Shown: positions 1 to 8,818 of the stretch, piece by piece | Layout of the letters: the number at the start of each line of letters is the position of its first letter | Position numbering within the stretch: the stretch's first letter is position 1 | Assembly (NCBI RefSeq): GCF_004342585.1 | Contig: NZ_SLZQ01000001.1 | Span: 124,001 to 188,000, forward strand | Direction of reading: 5' to 3' | DNA length: 64,000 nucleotides | Source of the DNA: Paucimonas lemoignei | GTDB lineage: Bacteria; Pseudomonadota; Gammaproteobacteria; Burkholderiales; Burkholderiaceae_D | Program-made: the position numbers and the translations under genes | The notes under the pieces: model-generated | Database searches by the model: none | What the model saw: only the letters and a program-made list of their open reading frames with translations | What the model was told of the DNA's origin: nothing

Positions 1-309
1 ACGGGTATGTATCAAATCCTTGACGGAATCGAGCAAGCCGTTGGCGACCTTTTCAGGGTCGACCTTGAACTTGCCTTCGGCAATCGCTGCCTTGATTTCC
101 GCCACCTTTTGCGTGTCGAACACGCCTTCGCTGCCTGCCAGGGCTTGCAGCTGCGATGAAATCTGAACGCCTTGCTGGGTCGAGCTGCTGGCGCTGGTCT
201 TGGTCGCACTAGCTGCGCCGGCGGCCTTGTCTGCGCCTTTGCTGCCGCGCGCTTCGGTGGCGCCGACCGGCAGGCTGCCAGTTTTCTTGATCGAGTTATC
301 GATTTTCAC
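1..309 (-). CDS. flgM: Anti-sigma-28 factor FlgM (partial at window edge)
   Basis: FlgM binds sigma-28 (FliA) and keeps late flagellar genes off until the hook is complete and FlgM is exported. The frame reads 103 codons from a GTG start at 307-309, beginning VKIDNSIKKTGSLPVG, with an AAGGA ribosome site just upstream. The C-terminal half (VFDTQKVAEIKAAIAEGKF, then a helix ending LLDSVKDLI) is the conserved sigma-binding part. The stop codon lies beyond the left edge, but the length already matches the family (about 90-110 residues), so only a few residues are missing. No ATG start is available in the right place. A sigma-28 promoter precedes the gene, giving the classical FlgM feedback loop, and flgA lies upstream on the same strand. 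Confidence 0.93.
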   Translation of the reverse strand, partial: MKIDNSIKKTGSLPVGATEARGSKGADKAAGAASATKTSASSSTQQGVQISSQLQALAGSEGVFDTQKVAEIKAAIAEGKFKVDPEKVANGLLDSVKDLIHTR

Positions 310-356
310 GATAGTTCCTTGTCTGTTTGGGGCGGATTACCCCTGTCCATGCCCAT

Positions 357-383
357 ATAACGGCAGGCGCCGCCTAAACTTTA
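357..383 (-). promoter_or_regulatory. Sigma-28 promoter of flgM
   Basis: On the minus strand TAAAGTTT (376-383) is followed after exactly 11 nt by GCCGTTAT (357-364), a near-perfect match to the enterobacterial FliA consensus TAAAGTTT-N11-GCCGATAA. It lies between the end of flgA and the GTG start of flgM, so flgM can be made both by read-through from flgA and from this late promoter. Confidence 0.88.
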
Positions 384-436
384 GGAACAAATTTAACATT
401 AATTACGATAGTCGACCAGAATATTCTTCCATGTTT

Positions 437-1144
437 TCAATAAGTTACTTCCACTACGCCACCGATTCGCGCCACGCCGCTGACAATTTGTCCATTGGAT
501 GTCCTGGCCTGGACGACTTGTCCTTCGCCTGCGTTGTTCAAGGCCTTGGCTTCGGCCGAGATGCGAAATCCCGTGCCAACGGTTTGCAGGCGCACGGTCT
601 GGCCCTGCTGGACTGCAGCCTGGGCGCGCAGGGCATCGTTGCGCAAGGGCGTTCCGGCCGGCAGCGACATGGCCAGCGTGCGGCCGAGCGCCTGCGAGGG
701 ATCGGTCAGGATGCCGGCCGGCAGATGCGTCAGGTCGCCGCGCGCCCTGGTCAGATGCTGGGGGCCGATCACCTGGCCCTGGGCAAGTGGCGCCGAAGTA
801 GTCAGGTAATCGGCGACCACCTTGACGGTCGCCGGAATATAGACGGTCCAGGACACCGGCACGGTGCAGCGCACGCCGACCGTCGTGCGTCCCCATACCC
901 GACTGCCGGGCGGCATGAATGCTTCCGGCGCGGCGCAGGCTATCAGGTTGGAGCGCGGATCGAGCGCGTTGGCGCTGATGCTGACCTGGCCGGGCAGGCC
1001 GGTGCTTTGCACTTTCAGGAAATGTTCGACGACCTTGCGGATGGCTTCCGGGTCTTGTCGCTGCGGCGCAGCTTGCTGTGCGGCCGCCGCGATGGCAAGC
1101 TGCATGAGCGCGATGAACAGGAGGGCCTTGGATAGCAGGTGCAT
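437..1144 (-). CDS. flgA: FlgA, flagellar P-ring assembly chaperone
   Basis: FlgA is the periplasmic chaperone needed to polymerise FlgI into the P ring. The protein has 235 residues. Residues 1-22 are a Sec signal peptide (hydrophobic LLFIALMQLAIAAAA core). The rest is the usual FlgA layout: an N-terminal domain to about residue 110, then an SAF-type beta domain (YLTTSAPLAQGQVIGPQHL) and a C-terminal beta domain ending VARIGGVVEVTY. It is divergent from flgB across a 191-nt gap and is followed on the same strand by flgM. This flgA-flgM / flgB arrangement is the standard one in enterics and betaproteobacteria. Confidence 0.94.
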   Translation of the reverse strand: MHLLSKALLFIALMQLAIAAAAQQAAPQRQDPEAIRKVVEHFLKVQSTGLPGQVSISANALDPRSNLIACAAPEAFMPPGSRVWGRTTVGVRCTVPVSWTVYIPATVKVVADYLTTSAPLAQGQVIGPQHLTRARGDLTHLPAGILTDPSQALGRTLAMSLPAGTPLRNDALRAQAAVQQGQTVRLQTVGTGFRISAEAKALNNAGEGQVVQARTSNGQIVSGVARIGGVVEVTY

Positions 1145-1335
1145 GGTCTGGTGCGTATCGATTCTTTACGCTGACCATGATAACGAGGCCGCCAGGCTGC
1201 AAAGCGGGGAATAGGGCAGGATTTTATGCCCTTATCGATCGATCAAACGCGGCCTTGCCTGCCTAATATCGAGCCTGTACAAAACCATTATCGGCTGAAA
1301 GCGCAGTTTCTTTAGTCGGTGTTGAGGAGGAAGGC

Positions 1336-1749
1336 ATGATAGGAAAGCTGGATGAATACCTGCGGTTCAACGAGACCGCATTGAATTTGCGGGCCCAGCG
1401 CCAGCAGCTGCTGGCATCGAATATCGCCAACGCCGACACGCCCAACTTCAAGGCTCGCGATATCGACTTCAACAAGGCCTTGCAAGGCGCATTGGCCAAG
1501 AGCGGGCCGCCGAATGCGCCGGAAATGGCCAGGACCGACACCGTACACCTGAGCAGCAAGAATGGCAATACGGTCGGCGGCGCGCCGCTGCTGTACCGCA
1601 CGGAGCAGCAGGGCAATGTCGACGGCAATACGGTCAACATGGATGCCGAACGCAACCAGTTCACCGACAACGCCATTCGCTATGAAGCAGGCCTGACTCT
1701 CATTAACGCGCAGATCCGCAAGATGCTGAGCGCCATCCAGGGGCAATAA
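1336..1749 (+). CDS. flgB: Flagellar proximal rod protein FlgB
   Basis: FlgB is one of the proximal rod subunits that link the MS ring/FliE to the distal rod. It has 137 residues. The axial-protein motif LLASNIANADTPNFKARDID (about residues 25-44) and a C-terminal helix with IRYEAGLTLINAQI are characteristic. The start is fixed by the strong purine-rich site GAGGAGGAAGGC just before ATG 1336. It is the first gene of the rightward flgBCDEFGHIJ cluster, 2 nt before flgC, and a class II promoter should lie in the flgA-flgB gap. No clear promoter consensus could be picked there by eye. Confidence 0.95.
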   Translation: MIGKLDEYLRFNETALNLRAQRQQLLASNIANADTPNFKARDIDFNKALQGALAKSGPPNAPEMARTDTVHLSSKNGNTVGGAPLLYRTEQQGNVDGNTVNMDAERNQFTDNAIRYEAGLTLINAQIRKMLSAIQGQ

Positions 1750-1751
1750 TC

Positions 1752-2156
1752 ATGTCGCTATTTAATATCTTCAATGTCGCCGGCTCGGCAATGAGCGCGC
1801 AATCGCAGCGCCTCAATGTCGTCGCTTCCAATATCGCCAATGCCGATAGCACCACCAGTTCCACCGGTGAGACTTATAAGGCCAAGCAGGTGGTTTTTCA
1901 GGCCGTGCCGCTGGCCACGCCGGAAGCGGCAGGCGTCAAGGTGCGGCAAGTGGTGGAAGACGCCTCGCCGCCGAAGATGGTGTTCGACCCCAAGCATCCG
2001 CAAGCCGACGAAAACGGTTACGTCGCCATGCCCAACGTGAATGTCATCGAAGAGATGGTGAACATGATTTCGGCGTCGCGCTCGTACCAGAATAACGTCG
2101 ACACGATGAACGCGGCCAAGACGATGCTGATGAAAACCCTGGCGATCGGCCAGTAA
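1752..2156 (+). CDS. flgC: Flagellar proximal rod protein FlgC
   Basis: FlgC is a proximal rod subunit secreted by the flagellar type III system. It has 134 residues, with the N-terminal rod motif LNVVASNIANADSTTSS (about residues 22-38) and the C-terminal axial motif PNVNVIEEMVNMISASRSYQ (about 96-115). Both termini form the coiled-coil D0 region. The gene starts 2 nt after the flgB stop and is followed 14 nt later by flgD, so translation is probably coupled. The length is typical of the family. Confidence 0.95.
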   Translation: MSLFNIFNVAGSAMSAQSQRLNVVASNIANADSTTSSTGETYKAKQVVFQAVPLATPEAAGVKVRQVVEDASPPKMVFDPKHPQADENGYVAMPNVNVIEEMVNMISASRSYQNNVDTMNAAKTMLMKTLAIGQ

Positions 2157-2170
2157 GAAAGGAACCTAGC

Positions 2171-2848
2171 ATGGCGACCATACAAAATACCAGCGGCGTT
2201 TCCGAGAGCCTGATGACCTCGATGAATGGGGCGAAATCGACCAAGGGAACCGACACCGTCACGGAAGCGCAGGACCGTTTCATGACCCTGCTGGTGACGC
2301 AGATGAAGAATCAGGATCCTCTGAACCCGATGGACAATGCACAGATGACCAGCCAGCTGGCGCAGCTGTCGACGGTCAGCGGCATCGAGAAAATGAACGT
2401 CGCGCTGCAATCGCTCATGGGCAGTTACCAGGCGAGCCAGACGCTGCAGGCGACCAGCATGATCGGCCACGGCGTGCTGGCGCCAGGAGACAGCCTGCAA
2501 CTGGTCGAAGGCCAGGCATTGATGGGCATCGAACTGGAGGGGCCTGCCGACAAGGTCGATGTCACGATCCGCGACGCCAATGGCAAAGCGGTCCACTCCA
2601 TCACCCTGGAAAAACAGCCGGCCGGTACCTATCCGCTTGCATGGGATGGCAAGATCGACGAGAACACGACTGCCAAGGATGGCGCCTACACCTTTGAAGT
2701 CAAGGCGACGACCGGCGGCGAGACGGTTAAGTCCACCGCGCTGAGTTTTGGCCAGGTCGCCAGCGTTTCCACCAACAGTCAGGGTATCAAGGTCAACGTG
2801 CCGGGCCTGGGCGCACTGAATTTTGCCGATATTCGCCAGATCCTGTGA
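2171..2848 (+). CDS. flgD: Flagellar hook cap / assembly protein FlgD
   Basis: FlgD forms the temporary cap that drives assembly of hook subunits and is displaced when the hook is finished. It has 225 residues. The conserved N-terminal secretion and assembly segment contains RFMTLLVTQMKNQDPLNPMD (about residues 36-55) and TSQLAQLSTVSGIEKMN. The C-terminal part is the FlgD tudor/Ig-like beta region (GTYPLAWDGKIDENTTAKDG). A GGAACC site precedes ATG 2171. It sits between flgC and the hook gene flgE, as expected. Confidence 0.95.
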   Translation: MATIQNTSGVSESLMTSMNGAKSTKGTDTVTEAQDRFMTLLVTQMKNQDPLNPMDNAQMTSQLAQLSTVSGIEKMNVALQSLMGSYQASQTLQATSMIGHGVLAPGDSLQLVEGQALMGIELEGPADKVDVTIRDANGKAVHSITLEKQPAGTYPLAWDGKIDENTTAKDGAYTFEVKATTGGETVKSTALSFGQVASVSTNSQGIKVNVPGLGALNFADIRQIL

Positions 2849-2881
2849 TCGCTGCGCGAGATAATTTAAAAGGGGAATAAC

Positions 2882-4162
2882 ATGAGTTTCCAGCAAGGTT
2901 TGAGCGGTTTGAATGCTGCATCGAAGAGCCTGGATGCGATCGGCAATAACGTCGCCAATGCCAATACCGTCGGCTTCAAGGCTTCGCAGGCGCAGTTCGC
3001 CGATGTGTATGCCAGCTCGCTGTCGGGCGGCGGCGCAGGCCAGGTCGGCATCGGCGTCAAGGTTGCCAACGTCGCCCAGCAATTCACGCAAGGGAACATC
3101 ACGGGCTCGTCCAATCCGCTGGACGTGGCAATCAGCGGCAGCGGTTTCTTCCGCCTGAGCACCAACGGCACGATCACTTATTCGCGCAACGGCCAGTTCC
3201 AGCTGGACAAGAACGGCTACATCGTCAATCCCGATGGCGCGCGCCTGACCGGCTATGGCGTCAATGCTTCCGGCGTGCTGTCGCTGGGCGCCCCTGGCGA
3301 CATCTATATCAACACCGCTGACCAGCCGCCGAGCGAATCATCGAAAGTGACTGCGCAGTTGAATCTGGATTCACGCAAGACCGCGATCGACCAGGCTGTC
3401 ACGCCGTTCAATATCAATGACCCGGCGACTTACCATAACGCGACATCGGTCTCGGTGTTCGACAGCCTGGGCAATGCCCATGTGCTGCAAACCTATTTCG
3501 TGAAGACAGCGCCGCTGGCAGCCGATCCGCCGGGCACGCTCGCGACCTGGGACATTTATGGCGCAGTCGATGGCAACCTGTTGCCGGCGCCAGTAGGCGG
3601 CAATATCGGCTCGATCACCTTCAATTCGGATGGCACGATCAACACTGGCTTGACCACCATGCCGATCCCGAATATCCAGTTGCCTGTCTCCACTGGCGCA
3701 ACCACGCCGATCGGCGGCGGCGCCGGCATCAGTGTCGACTTCACGGGAACCACCCAGTTCGGTTCGGCATTCAGCGTCAACGCGCTGACCCAGGATGGAT
3801 TTGCCGCCGGCCGGCTGTCCGGTTTTAACATCGGCGACGACGGCGTGATCACCGGCCGCTACACCAACGGCAAATCGGCGACGCTGGGGCAGGTGGTGCT
3901 GGCAAATTTCGCCAATCCGAATGGCTTGCAACCGCTTGGCAACAATGTCTGGTCGGTGTCATCTGAATCGGGACCTGAACTGGTCGCCTCGCCTGGTTCC
4001 GGCAGCCTGGGCACCCTGCAGTCGATGGCAGTGGAAGACTCCAATGTCGACCTGACCGCCGAACTGGTCAACATGATCACCGCGCAGCGCTATTACCAAG
4101 CCAATGCCCAAACCATCAAGACGCAGGACCAGGTCATGCAGACCTTGGTCAACCTGAGGTAA
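2882..4162 (+). CDS. flgE: Flagellar hook protein FlgE
   Basis: FlgE is the main subunit of the hook, the flexible universal joint between rod and filament. It has 426 residues, close to the usual size. The N-terminal D0 motif is GLSGLNAASKSLDAIGNN (residues 6-23), followed by VANANTVGFKASQAQF. The C-terminal D0 motif is VDLTAELVNMITAQRYYQAN. A hook-family beta domain with repeated glycine/serine-rich strands fills the middle. AAAGGGGAATAAC just before ATG 2882 is a good ribosome site. It stands in the normal order between flgD and flgF. Confidence 0.96.
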   Translation: MSFQQGLSGLNAASKSLDAIGNNVANANTVGFKASQAQFADVYASSLSGGGAGQVGIGVKVANVAQQFTQGNITGSSNPLDVAISGSGFFRLSTNGTITYSRNGQFQLDKNGYIVNPDGARLTGYGVNASGVLSLGAPGDIYINTADQPPSESSKVTAQLNLDSRKTAIDQAVTPFNINDPATYHNATSVSVFDSLGNAHVLQTYFVKTAPLAADPPGTLATWDIYGAVDGNLLPAPVGGNIGSITFNSDGTINTGLTTMPIPNIQLPVSTGATTPIGGGAGISVDFTGTTQFGSAFSVNALTQDGFAAGRLSGFNIGDDGVITGRYTNGKSATLGQVVLANFANPNGLQPLGNNVWSVSSESGPELVASPGSGSLGTLQSMAVEDSNVDLTAELVNMITAQRYYQANAQTIKTQDQVMQTLVNLR

Positions 4163-4203
4163 TGCCAAGCAGTGATTGATGCCGAGAGGCCGGGAGAGAA
4201 AAC

Positions 4204-4944
4204 ATGGACCGTCTGATTTACACCGCCATGACTGGCGCCAAGCACATCATGGAAAGGCAGGCCACGACTTCGCATAACCTGGCCAATGCCACGACCACGG
4301 GCTTTCGTGCCCAGATCGATTCATTCCGCGCCGTGCCGGTGCAGGGCGCCGAATTGCCGACCCGTGCTTTCGTGGTCGATTCCACGGTCGGCGCGGATTT
4401 TCGCGCGGGCTCCATTCAACAGACCGGGCGTGATCTGGACGTGGCTGTGCAGGGGCAGGGCTGGATCGCCGTGCAGCTGGAGGATGGCTCGGAAGCCTAT
4501 ACCCGCAACGGCAGCCTGAAGCTCAGCGAAAACGGCGTGCTGCAGACCCAGAACGGCTTGAATGTGCTGGGCGATGGCGGGCCGATCAGCGTGCCGCCGG
4601 ATGTCGCCCTGGCTATCGCCAAGGATGGCACGGTGTCTGCCGTGTCCACCGCGACCCAGCCGGCAATCGGCACCGTGCTCGGTCGCATCAAGCTGGTCAA
4701 TCCGGAACAGTCCGAACTGGTGCGCGGCGACGATGGCCTGTTCCGCCTGAAGAGCGGCGAGCCGGCCGACGCCGCCGAGAATGTCACGCTCATCGGCTCG
4801 GCCCTGGAAAGCAGCAATGTCAACGTCGTCGACGAGATGGTCAACATGATCAGCCTGGCGCGCCAGTTCGAGCTGCATATGAATTTGCTGAAGAATGCCG
4901 AGAATAACGCGGGCAAAGCCTCTCAACTCTTGGCTTTGAGCTAG
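4204..4944 (+). CDS. flgF: Flagellar proximal rod protein FlgF
   Basis: FlgF is a rod subunit between FlgB/C and the distal rod FlgG. It has 246 residues. It begins MDRLIYTAMTGAKHIMERQA, and the rod motif TSHNLANATTTGFRAQIDSF follows. The C-terminal axial motif is SSNVNVVDEMVNMISLARQF. The N- and C-terminal helices form D0. GGGAGAGAAAAC precedes ATG 4204. A 79-nt gap separates it from flgG, the largest gap inside this part of the operon, with no obvious terminator in it. Confidence 0.95.
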   Translation: MDRLIYTAMTGAKHIMERQATTSHNLANATTTGFRAQIDSFRAVPVQGAELPTRAFVVDSTVGADFRAGSIQQTGRDLDVAVQGQGWIAVQLEDGSEAYTRNGSLKLSENGVLQTQNGLNVLGDGGPISVPPDVALAIAKDGTVSAVSTATQPAIGTVLGRIKLVNPEQSELVRGDDGLFRLKSGEPADAAENVTLIGSALESSNVNVVDEMVNMISLARQFELHMNLLKNAENNAGKASQLLALS

Positions 4945-5023
4945 CGTTGCCTGGTCCATAATGAAATCATGAGACGAGCCTGACAGGTGTCGTCAACGAA
5001 CACAAAGCCAGCGGGAGAATGAA

Positions 5024-5806
5024 ATGATACGTTCACTATGGATAGCCAAGACCGGTCTTGAAGCGCAGCAGACGCAGATGGACGTCATCTCCAACAACCT
5101 GGCTAACGTCGGCACCACGGGTTTCAAGAAATCCCGCGCGGTCTTCGAGGACCTGCTGTACCAGACCATTCGCCAGCCGGGCGCGCAATCGTCGCAACAG
5201 ACACAATTGCCGTCGGGCCTGCAGCTCGGCACCGGTGTGCGCACGGTCGCAACCGAGCGCATTCACACCCAGGGCAACCTGCAGAACACCGGCAACAGCA
5301 AGGATGTCGCCATCCAGGGCGCCGGCTTTTTCCAGGTGCTGATGCCGGACGGTAGCGCCGCTTACACGCGCGATGGCTCCTTCCAGGTGGATAACCAGGG
5401 ACAGCTGGTCACCTCCAGCGGTTTCGTGGTACAGCCGGCCATCACCATCCCCGACGCCGCGCAAAGCATCACCATCGGGCGCGATGGCACGGTGTCCGTG
5501 CAGGTGCAGGGATCCGCGGCGCCGACCGTCGTCGGCACCTTGCAGGTAACCACTTTCATCAATCCGGCCGGCCTGGAAAGCAAGGGTGAAAACCTGTATG
5601 CCGAAACCGCCGCATCCGGCACGCCGAATACCAACACCCCGGGCACCAATGGCGCCGGCGCCTTGTTGCAGAATTACACCGAAACTTCCAACGTCAACGT
5701 GGTGGAAGAACTGGTCAACATGATCCAGACTCAGCGCGCCTACGAGATCAACAGCAAGGCGATCAGCACGTCCGACCAGATGCTGCAGCGCCTGTCGCAA
5801 CTGTAA
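5024..5806 (+). CDS. flgG: Flagellar distal rod protein FlgG
   Basis: FlgG builds the distal rod that crosses the P and L rings. It has 260 residues, exactly the common length. The start [20 protein letters not shown] and the motif [20 protein letters not shown] are family signatures. The C terminus carries [20 protein letters not shown]. The start at ATG 5024 has the site GCGGGAGAATGAA upstream. It is followed 24 nt later by flgH, as in other proteobacteria. Confidence 0.97.
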   Translation: MIRSLWIAKTGLEAQQTQMDVISNNLANVGTTGFKKSRAVFEDLLYQTIRQPGAQSSQQTQLPSGLQLGTGVRTVATERIHTQGNLQNTGNSKDVAIQGAGFFQVLMPDGSAAYTRDGSFQVDNQGQLVTSSGFVVQPAITIPDAAQSITIGRDGTVSVQVQGSAAPTVVGTLQVTTFINPAGLESKGENLYAETAASGTPNTNTPGTNGAGALLQNYTETSNVNVVEELVNMIQTQRAYEINSKAISTSDQMLQRLSQL

Positions 5807-5830
5807 GAGCGGCACGCAGGAGCTTAAGCC

Positions 5831-6502
5831 ATGAATAAAGCGCTCAAACTGATTTGTTCGACTGCCGCCGCTGTCTACCTGACCGGTTGCGCGATGACAC
5901 CGGATACGATCGTGCAGGGGCCGACCACGGCACGTCCGTTGCCGCCGCAGGCGCATCAGCCGGCCAATGGATCCATCTTCCAGGCAGCCACCTATCGGCC
6001 GATGTTCGAGGATCGCCGCGCGCGCTTTGTCGGCGATATCCTGACCATGACCATCAGCGAAAAGACCAGCGCAGCCAAGGCCGCCGGCAATTCCGGCAGC
6101 AAGAGCGGCAGTGCCGAGGGCGGCATCACCGCGCTGTTCGGCGCGCCGGCATCGCTCCTGGGACGCACCAGCGCCGGGGCTTCCAACTCCAGCGAATTCA
6201 GCGAAAAGGGCGCGACCAGCTCAAGCAATAACTTTACCGGCACCGTGGCCGTGACCGTGACGGAAGTGCTCCCCAACGGTAACCTGGTCGTCAGCGGCGA
6301 AAAGCAGGTGGCATTCGACAAGGGTACCGAGTTCATCCGTTTCTCCGGCGTCGTGAGCCCGGACCGTATCCTGCCTGGCAATAACATCATGTCCAGCCAG
6401 GTGGCCGATGCCCGCATCGAATACCGTACCAACAGCCATGTGGATGCCGTCGAAGTCATGGGTATCCTGACGCGCTTCTTCCTGAGCGTGTTGCCGCTGT
6501 GA
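5831..6502 (+). CDS. flgH: Flagellar L-ring lipoprotein FlgH
   Basis: FlgH is the outer-membrane lipoprotein that forms the L ring, the bushing for the rotating rod. It has 223 residues. The N terminus is a lipoprotein signal peptide with the lipobox LTGC (Cys about residue 20). Family motifs include PMFEDRRARFVGDILTMTIS and the C-terminal ILPGNNIMSSQVADARIEYR. GCAGGAGC lies upstream of ATG 5831. Its end is close to the flgI start, so the two ring proteins are probably coupled. Confidence 0.96.
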   Translation: MNKALKLICSTAAAVYLTGCAMTPDTIVQGPTTARPLPPQAHQPANGSIFQAATYRPMFEDRRARFVGDILTMTISEKTSAAKAAGNSGSKSGSAEGGITALFGAPASLLGRTSAGASNSSEFSEKGATSSSNNFTGTVAVTVTEVLPNGNLVVSGEKQVAFDKGTEFIRFSGVVSPDRILPGNNIMSSQVADARIEYRTNSHVDAVEVMGILTRFFLSVLPL

Positions 6503-6525
6503 TGCGGCATCAATCGGAGCCGACC

Positions 6526-7656
6526 ATGAAGATGTTTTTCTCAGTTCGCCAAGCTTTCCAGCGCAGCCTGTTGCTCGCGGCCTGCGCCTGCTGCCTGGCC
6601 GCCGCCCCCGCGCATGCCGAACGCCTGAAAGACCTGGCGAGCATCCAGGGCGTGCGTGAAAACCAGCTGCTCGGTTACGGCCTGGTCGTTGGTTTGGATG
6701 GCAGCGGCGACCAGACCACGCAAACCCCGTTTACCGTGCAAAGCGTGATGAGCATGCTGCAGCAAATGGGCGTGAGCCTGCCGCCGGCTTCGTCGCTGCA
6801 ATTGAAGAATGTCGCGGCAGTCATGGTGACGACTTCGCTGCCGGCCTTCGCCCAGCCTGGTCAGACCCTGGATGTGACGGTGTCGTCGATGGGTAACGCC
6901 AAGAGCCTGCGCGGCGGCACGCTGCTGATGACCCCCCTGAAAGGCGCCGATGGCCAGATTTATGGCATCGCGCAAGGCAACCTGGTGGTGGGTGGCGCTG
7001 GCGCTGCCGCCAATGGCAGCAAGGCCCAAGTCAATCATTTGAGCGTCGGCCGCATTTCCAATGGCGCCACCGTCGAACGCGCCGTGCCGACATCGCTCGG
7101 CCAGGCCGATGCCGTGTTTGTCGAGCTGAAGGAAACCGATTTCTCCACTGCGGCCCGCGTGGTCGAAGCCGTCAACCGCGTGTTTGGCGCGAATACCGCC
7201 GCAGCCCAGGACGGCCGCGTCATCCGTGTCAGGGCTCCTGCCGATAACAGCCAGCGCGTGGCGTTTCTGGGCGCGCTGGAAAGCATCAATCTGACGCCGG
7301 CGCAGACTTACGCCAAAGTGATCCTGAATGCGCGCACCGGTTCCGTCGTCATGAACCAGGCCGTGACGCTGGAAAGCTGCGCGGTTTCGCACGGCAATCT
7401 GTCCATCGTCATCAATACGGAAAATACGGCCAGCCAGCCGGCGCCGATGTCCAACGGCCAGACCGTGGTGACCCAGAATTCGCAAATCGATATCCGCAAG
7501 GAGCCGGGCCAGGTCATGATGCTGAAAGGCGGTGCCTCGCTGGCGGAAGTCGTGAAGGCCCTGAACGCGATCGGCGCGACGCCGCAAGACTTGCTGGCTA
7601 TCCTGCAAGCGATGAAGGCAGCCGGCTCGCTGCGTGCCGAACTGGAAATCATTTAA
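6526..7656 (+). CDS. flgI: Flagellar P-ring protein FlgI
   Basis: FlgI is the periplasmic P-ring subunit in the peptidoglycan layer; FlgA helps it assemble. The chosen start, ATG 6526, has a CGGAG site and gives 376 residues with a clean Sec signal peptide (SLLLAACACCLAAAPAHA, cut before ERLKDLASIQG). The mature start ERLKDLASIQGVRENQLLGY and GLVVGLDGSGDQT are diagnostic. An in-frame ATG at 6499 overlaps the flgH stop but would add nine residues before the signal peptide and has no ribosome site. The C-terminal motif LKGGASLAEVVKALNAIGAT is typical. Confidence 0.96.
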   Translation: MKMFFSVRQAFQRSLLLAACACCLAAAPAHAERLKDLASIQGVRENQLLGYGLVVGLDGSGDQTTQTPFTVQSVMSMLQQMGVSLPPASSLQLKNVAAVMVTTSLPAFAQPGQTLDVTVSSMGNAKSLRGGTLLMTPLKGADGQIYGIAQGNLVVGGAGAAANGSKAQVNHLSVGRISNGATVERAVPTSLGQADAVFVELKETDFSTAARVVEAVNRVFGANTAAAQDGRVIRVRAPADNSQRVAFLGALESINLTPAQTYAKVILNARTGSVVMNQAVTLESCAVSHGNLSIVINTENTASQPAPMSNGQTVVTQNSQIDIRKEPGQVMMLKGGASLAEVVKALNAIGATPQDLLAILQAMKAAGSLRAELEII

Positions 7657-7666
7657 TCAGAGCGCC

Positions 7667-8701
7667 ATGAACCATTCCGTCGACATGACCGGCAAGCTGG
7701 CCCTGGATACCAAGGGCCTCGGCGCGCTGCGCGAGTCGGCGCGGCAGAATTCGCCGGAATCCATCAAGGCCGCGGCCAAGCAGTTTGAAGCCCTGTTCAT
7801 GAACATGGTCATGAAGAGCATGCGTGAAGCCACGCCGCAGGAGGGCCTGTTCGATAACCAGCAAACCAAGATGTACACCTCGATGCTGGATCAGCAGATG
7901 AGCCAGACCCTGGCCAATCGCGGCGTAGGACTGGCCGATGTGCTGGTGCGGCAGTTGTCCGCCAACCGGGGCGTGCAGCCGGGCGACGCAGGCGAAGCCG
8001 GCGGCGCGGCAGGCGCGGGCGCTGCGGCGGACGGCGACAGCGCCGGCAAGCTTGGCGCGACGGGGCAACAACCGAATGCGCTGCGTCAGGCACAGATCGC
8101 TGCCTTCCAGGAACAAATGCGCCTGCAGAATGAAGAGGCGGGCGGCGGCGATGCCATGCTGTCCAACGTATGGAACCGCATGCCTGCTGGCGCCGCAGGT
8201 GCCGCCGACGCGGCCCAGCCGAGCAAGTCGACGGCACGTTACGCGCATGTGCGGGAATTCGAGGATCGCCTGTCTCATCATGCTGAAGCGGCCAGTCGCG
8301 TCACCGGCATCCCGGCCAAGTTCATGCTAGGCCAGGCCGCGCTGGAAACCGGCTGGGGCAAGCGTGAAATCCGCGGCGCCGACGGCAGCAACAGTTACAA
8401 CCTGTTTGGCATCAAGGCCGGCGCAGGCTGGAAAGGCAAGGTTGTCGAGGTTGCCACGACCGAATACGTCAATGGCGTGCCGCAGCTGAAACGCGAAAAA
8501 TTCCGCGCCTACGATTCCTATGCCGACAGTTTCCGCGATTACGCCAAGCTGCTGACCAATAATCCGCGTTATGAAAACGTCATCGCCAATGCCCAGGATG
8601 CCAGCAGTTTCGCACGTGGGCTGCAGCGGGCAGGTTATGCGACGGATCCGCAGTATGCCGCCAAGCTGACGCGCATTATTAAACATACCTTGTCCGCCTG
8701 A
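7667..8701 (+). CDS. flgJ: FlgJ, rod cap and peptidoglycan hydrolase
   Basis: FlgJ caps the growing rod and cuts a hole for it in peptidoglycan. The ATG at 7667 gives 344 residues. Residues about 15-100 are the rod-binding domain (AAKQFEALFMNMVMKSMREA). Residues about 105-185 are an alanine/glycine-rich linker. The C-terminal glucosaminidase domain contains GQAALETGWGKRE, whose Glu is the expected catalytic acid, then SYNLFGIKAG and GLQRAGYATDPQYA. This dual-domain form is typical of beta- and gammaproteobacteria. The gene begins 10 nt after flgI; an in-frame GTG at 7634 inside flgI is a less likely start. Confidence 0.94.
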   Translation: MNHSVDMTGKLALDTKGLGALRESARQNSPESIKAAAKQFEALFMNMVMKSMREATPQEGLFDNQQTKMYTSMLDQQMSQTLANRGVGLADVLVRQLSANRGVQPGDAGEAGGAAGAGAAADGDSAGKLGATGQQPNALRQAQIAAFQEQMRLQNEEAGGGDAMLSNVWNRMPAGAAGAADAAQPSKSTARYAHVREFEDRLSHHAEAASRVTGIPAKFMLGQAALETGWGKREIRGADGSNSYNLFGIKAGAGWKGKVVEVATTEYVNGVPQLKREKFRAYDSYADSFRDYAKLLTNNPRYENVIANAQDASSFARGLQRAGYATDPQYAAKLTRIIKHTLSA

Positions 8702-8761
8702 AGACCGGTCTTGAACGGCAGGGTGATATTGTAAAAAGAACAGGGCTGGCAGCCGGCGGAT

Positions 8762-8788
8762 TAAAGTTTACCGATTGGCTGCCGAAAA
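8762..8788 (+). promoter_or_regulatory. Sigma-28 promoter of flgKL
   Basis: TAAAGTTT (8762-8769), an 11-nt spacer and GCCGAAAA (8781-8788) match the FliA consensus with one mismatch. The element lies in the 117-nt gap after flgJ and about 30 nt upstream of flgK, so the hook-filament junction genes can be induced as late genes, separately from the rod-hook operon. Confidence 0.87.
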
Positions 8789-8818
8789 CCCTGGTAACGC
8801 GTTAATAGAAAGACCATC

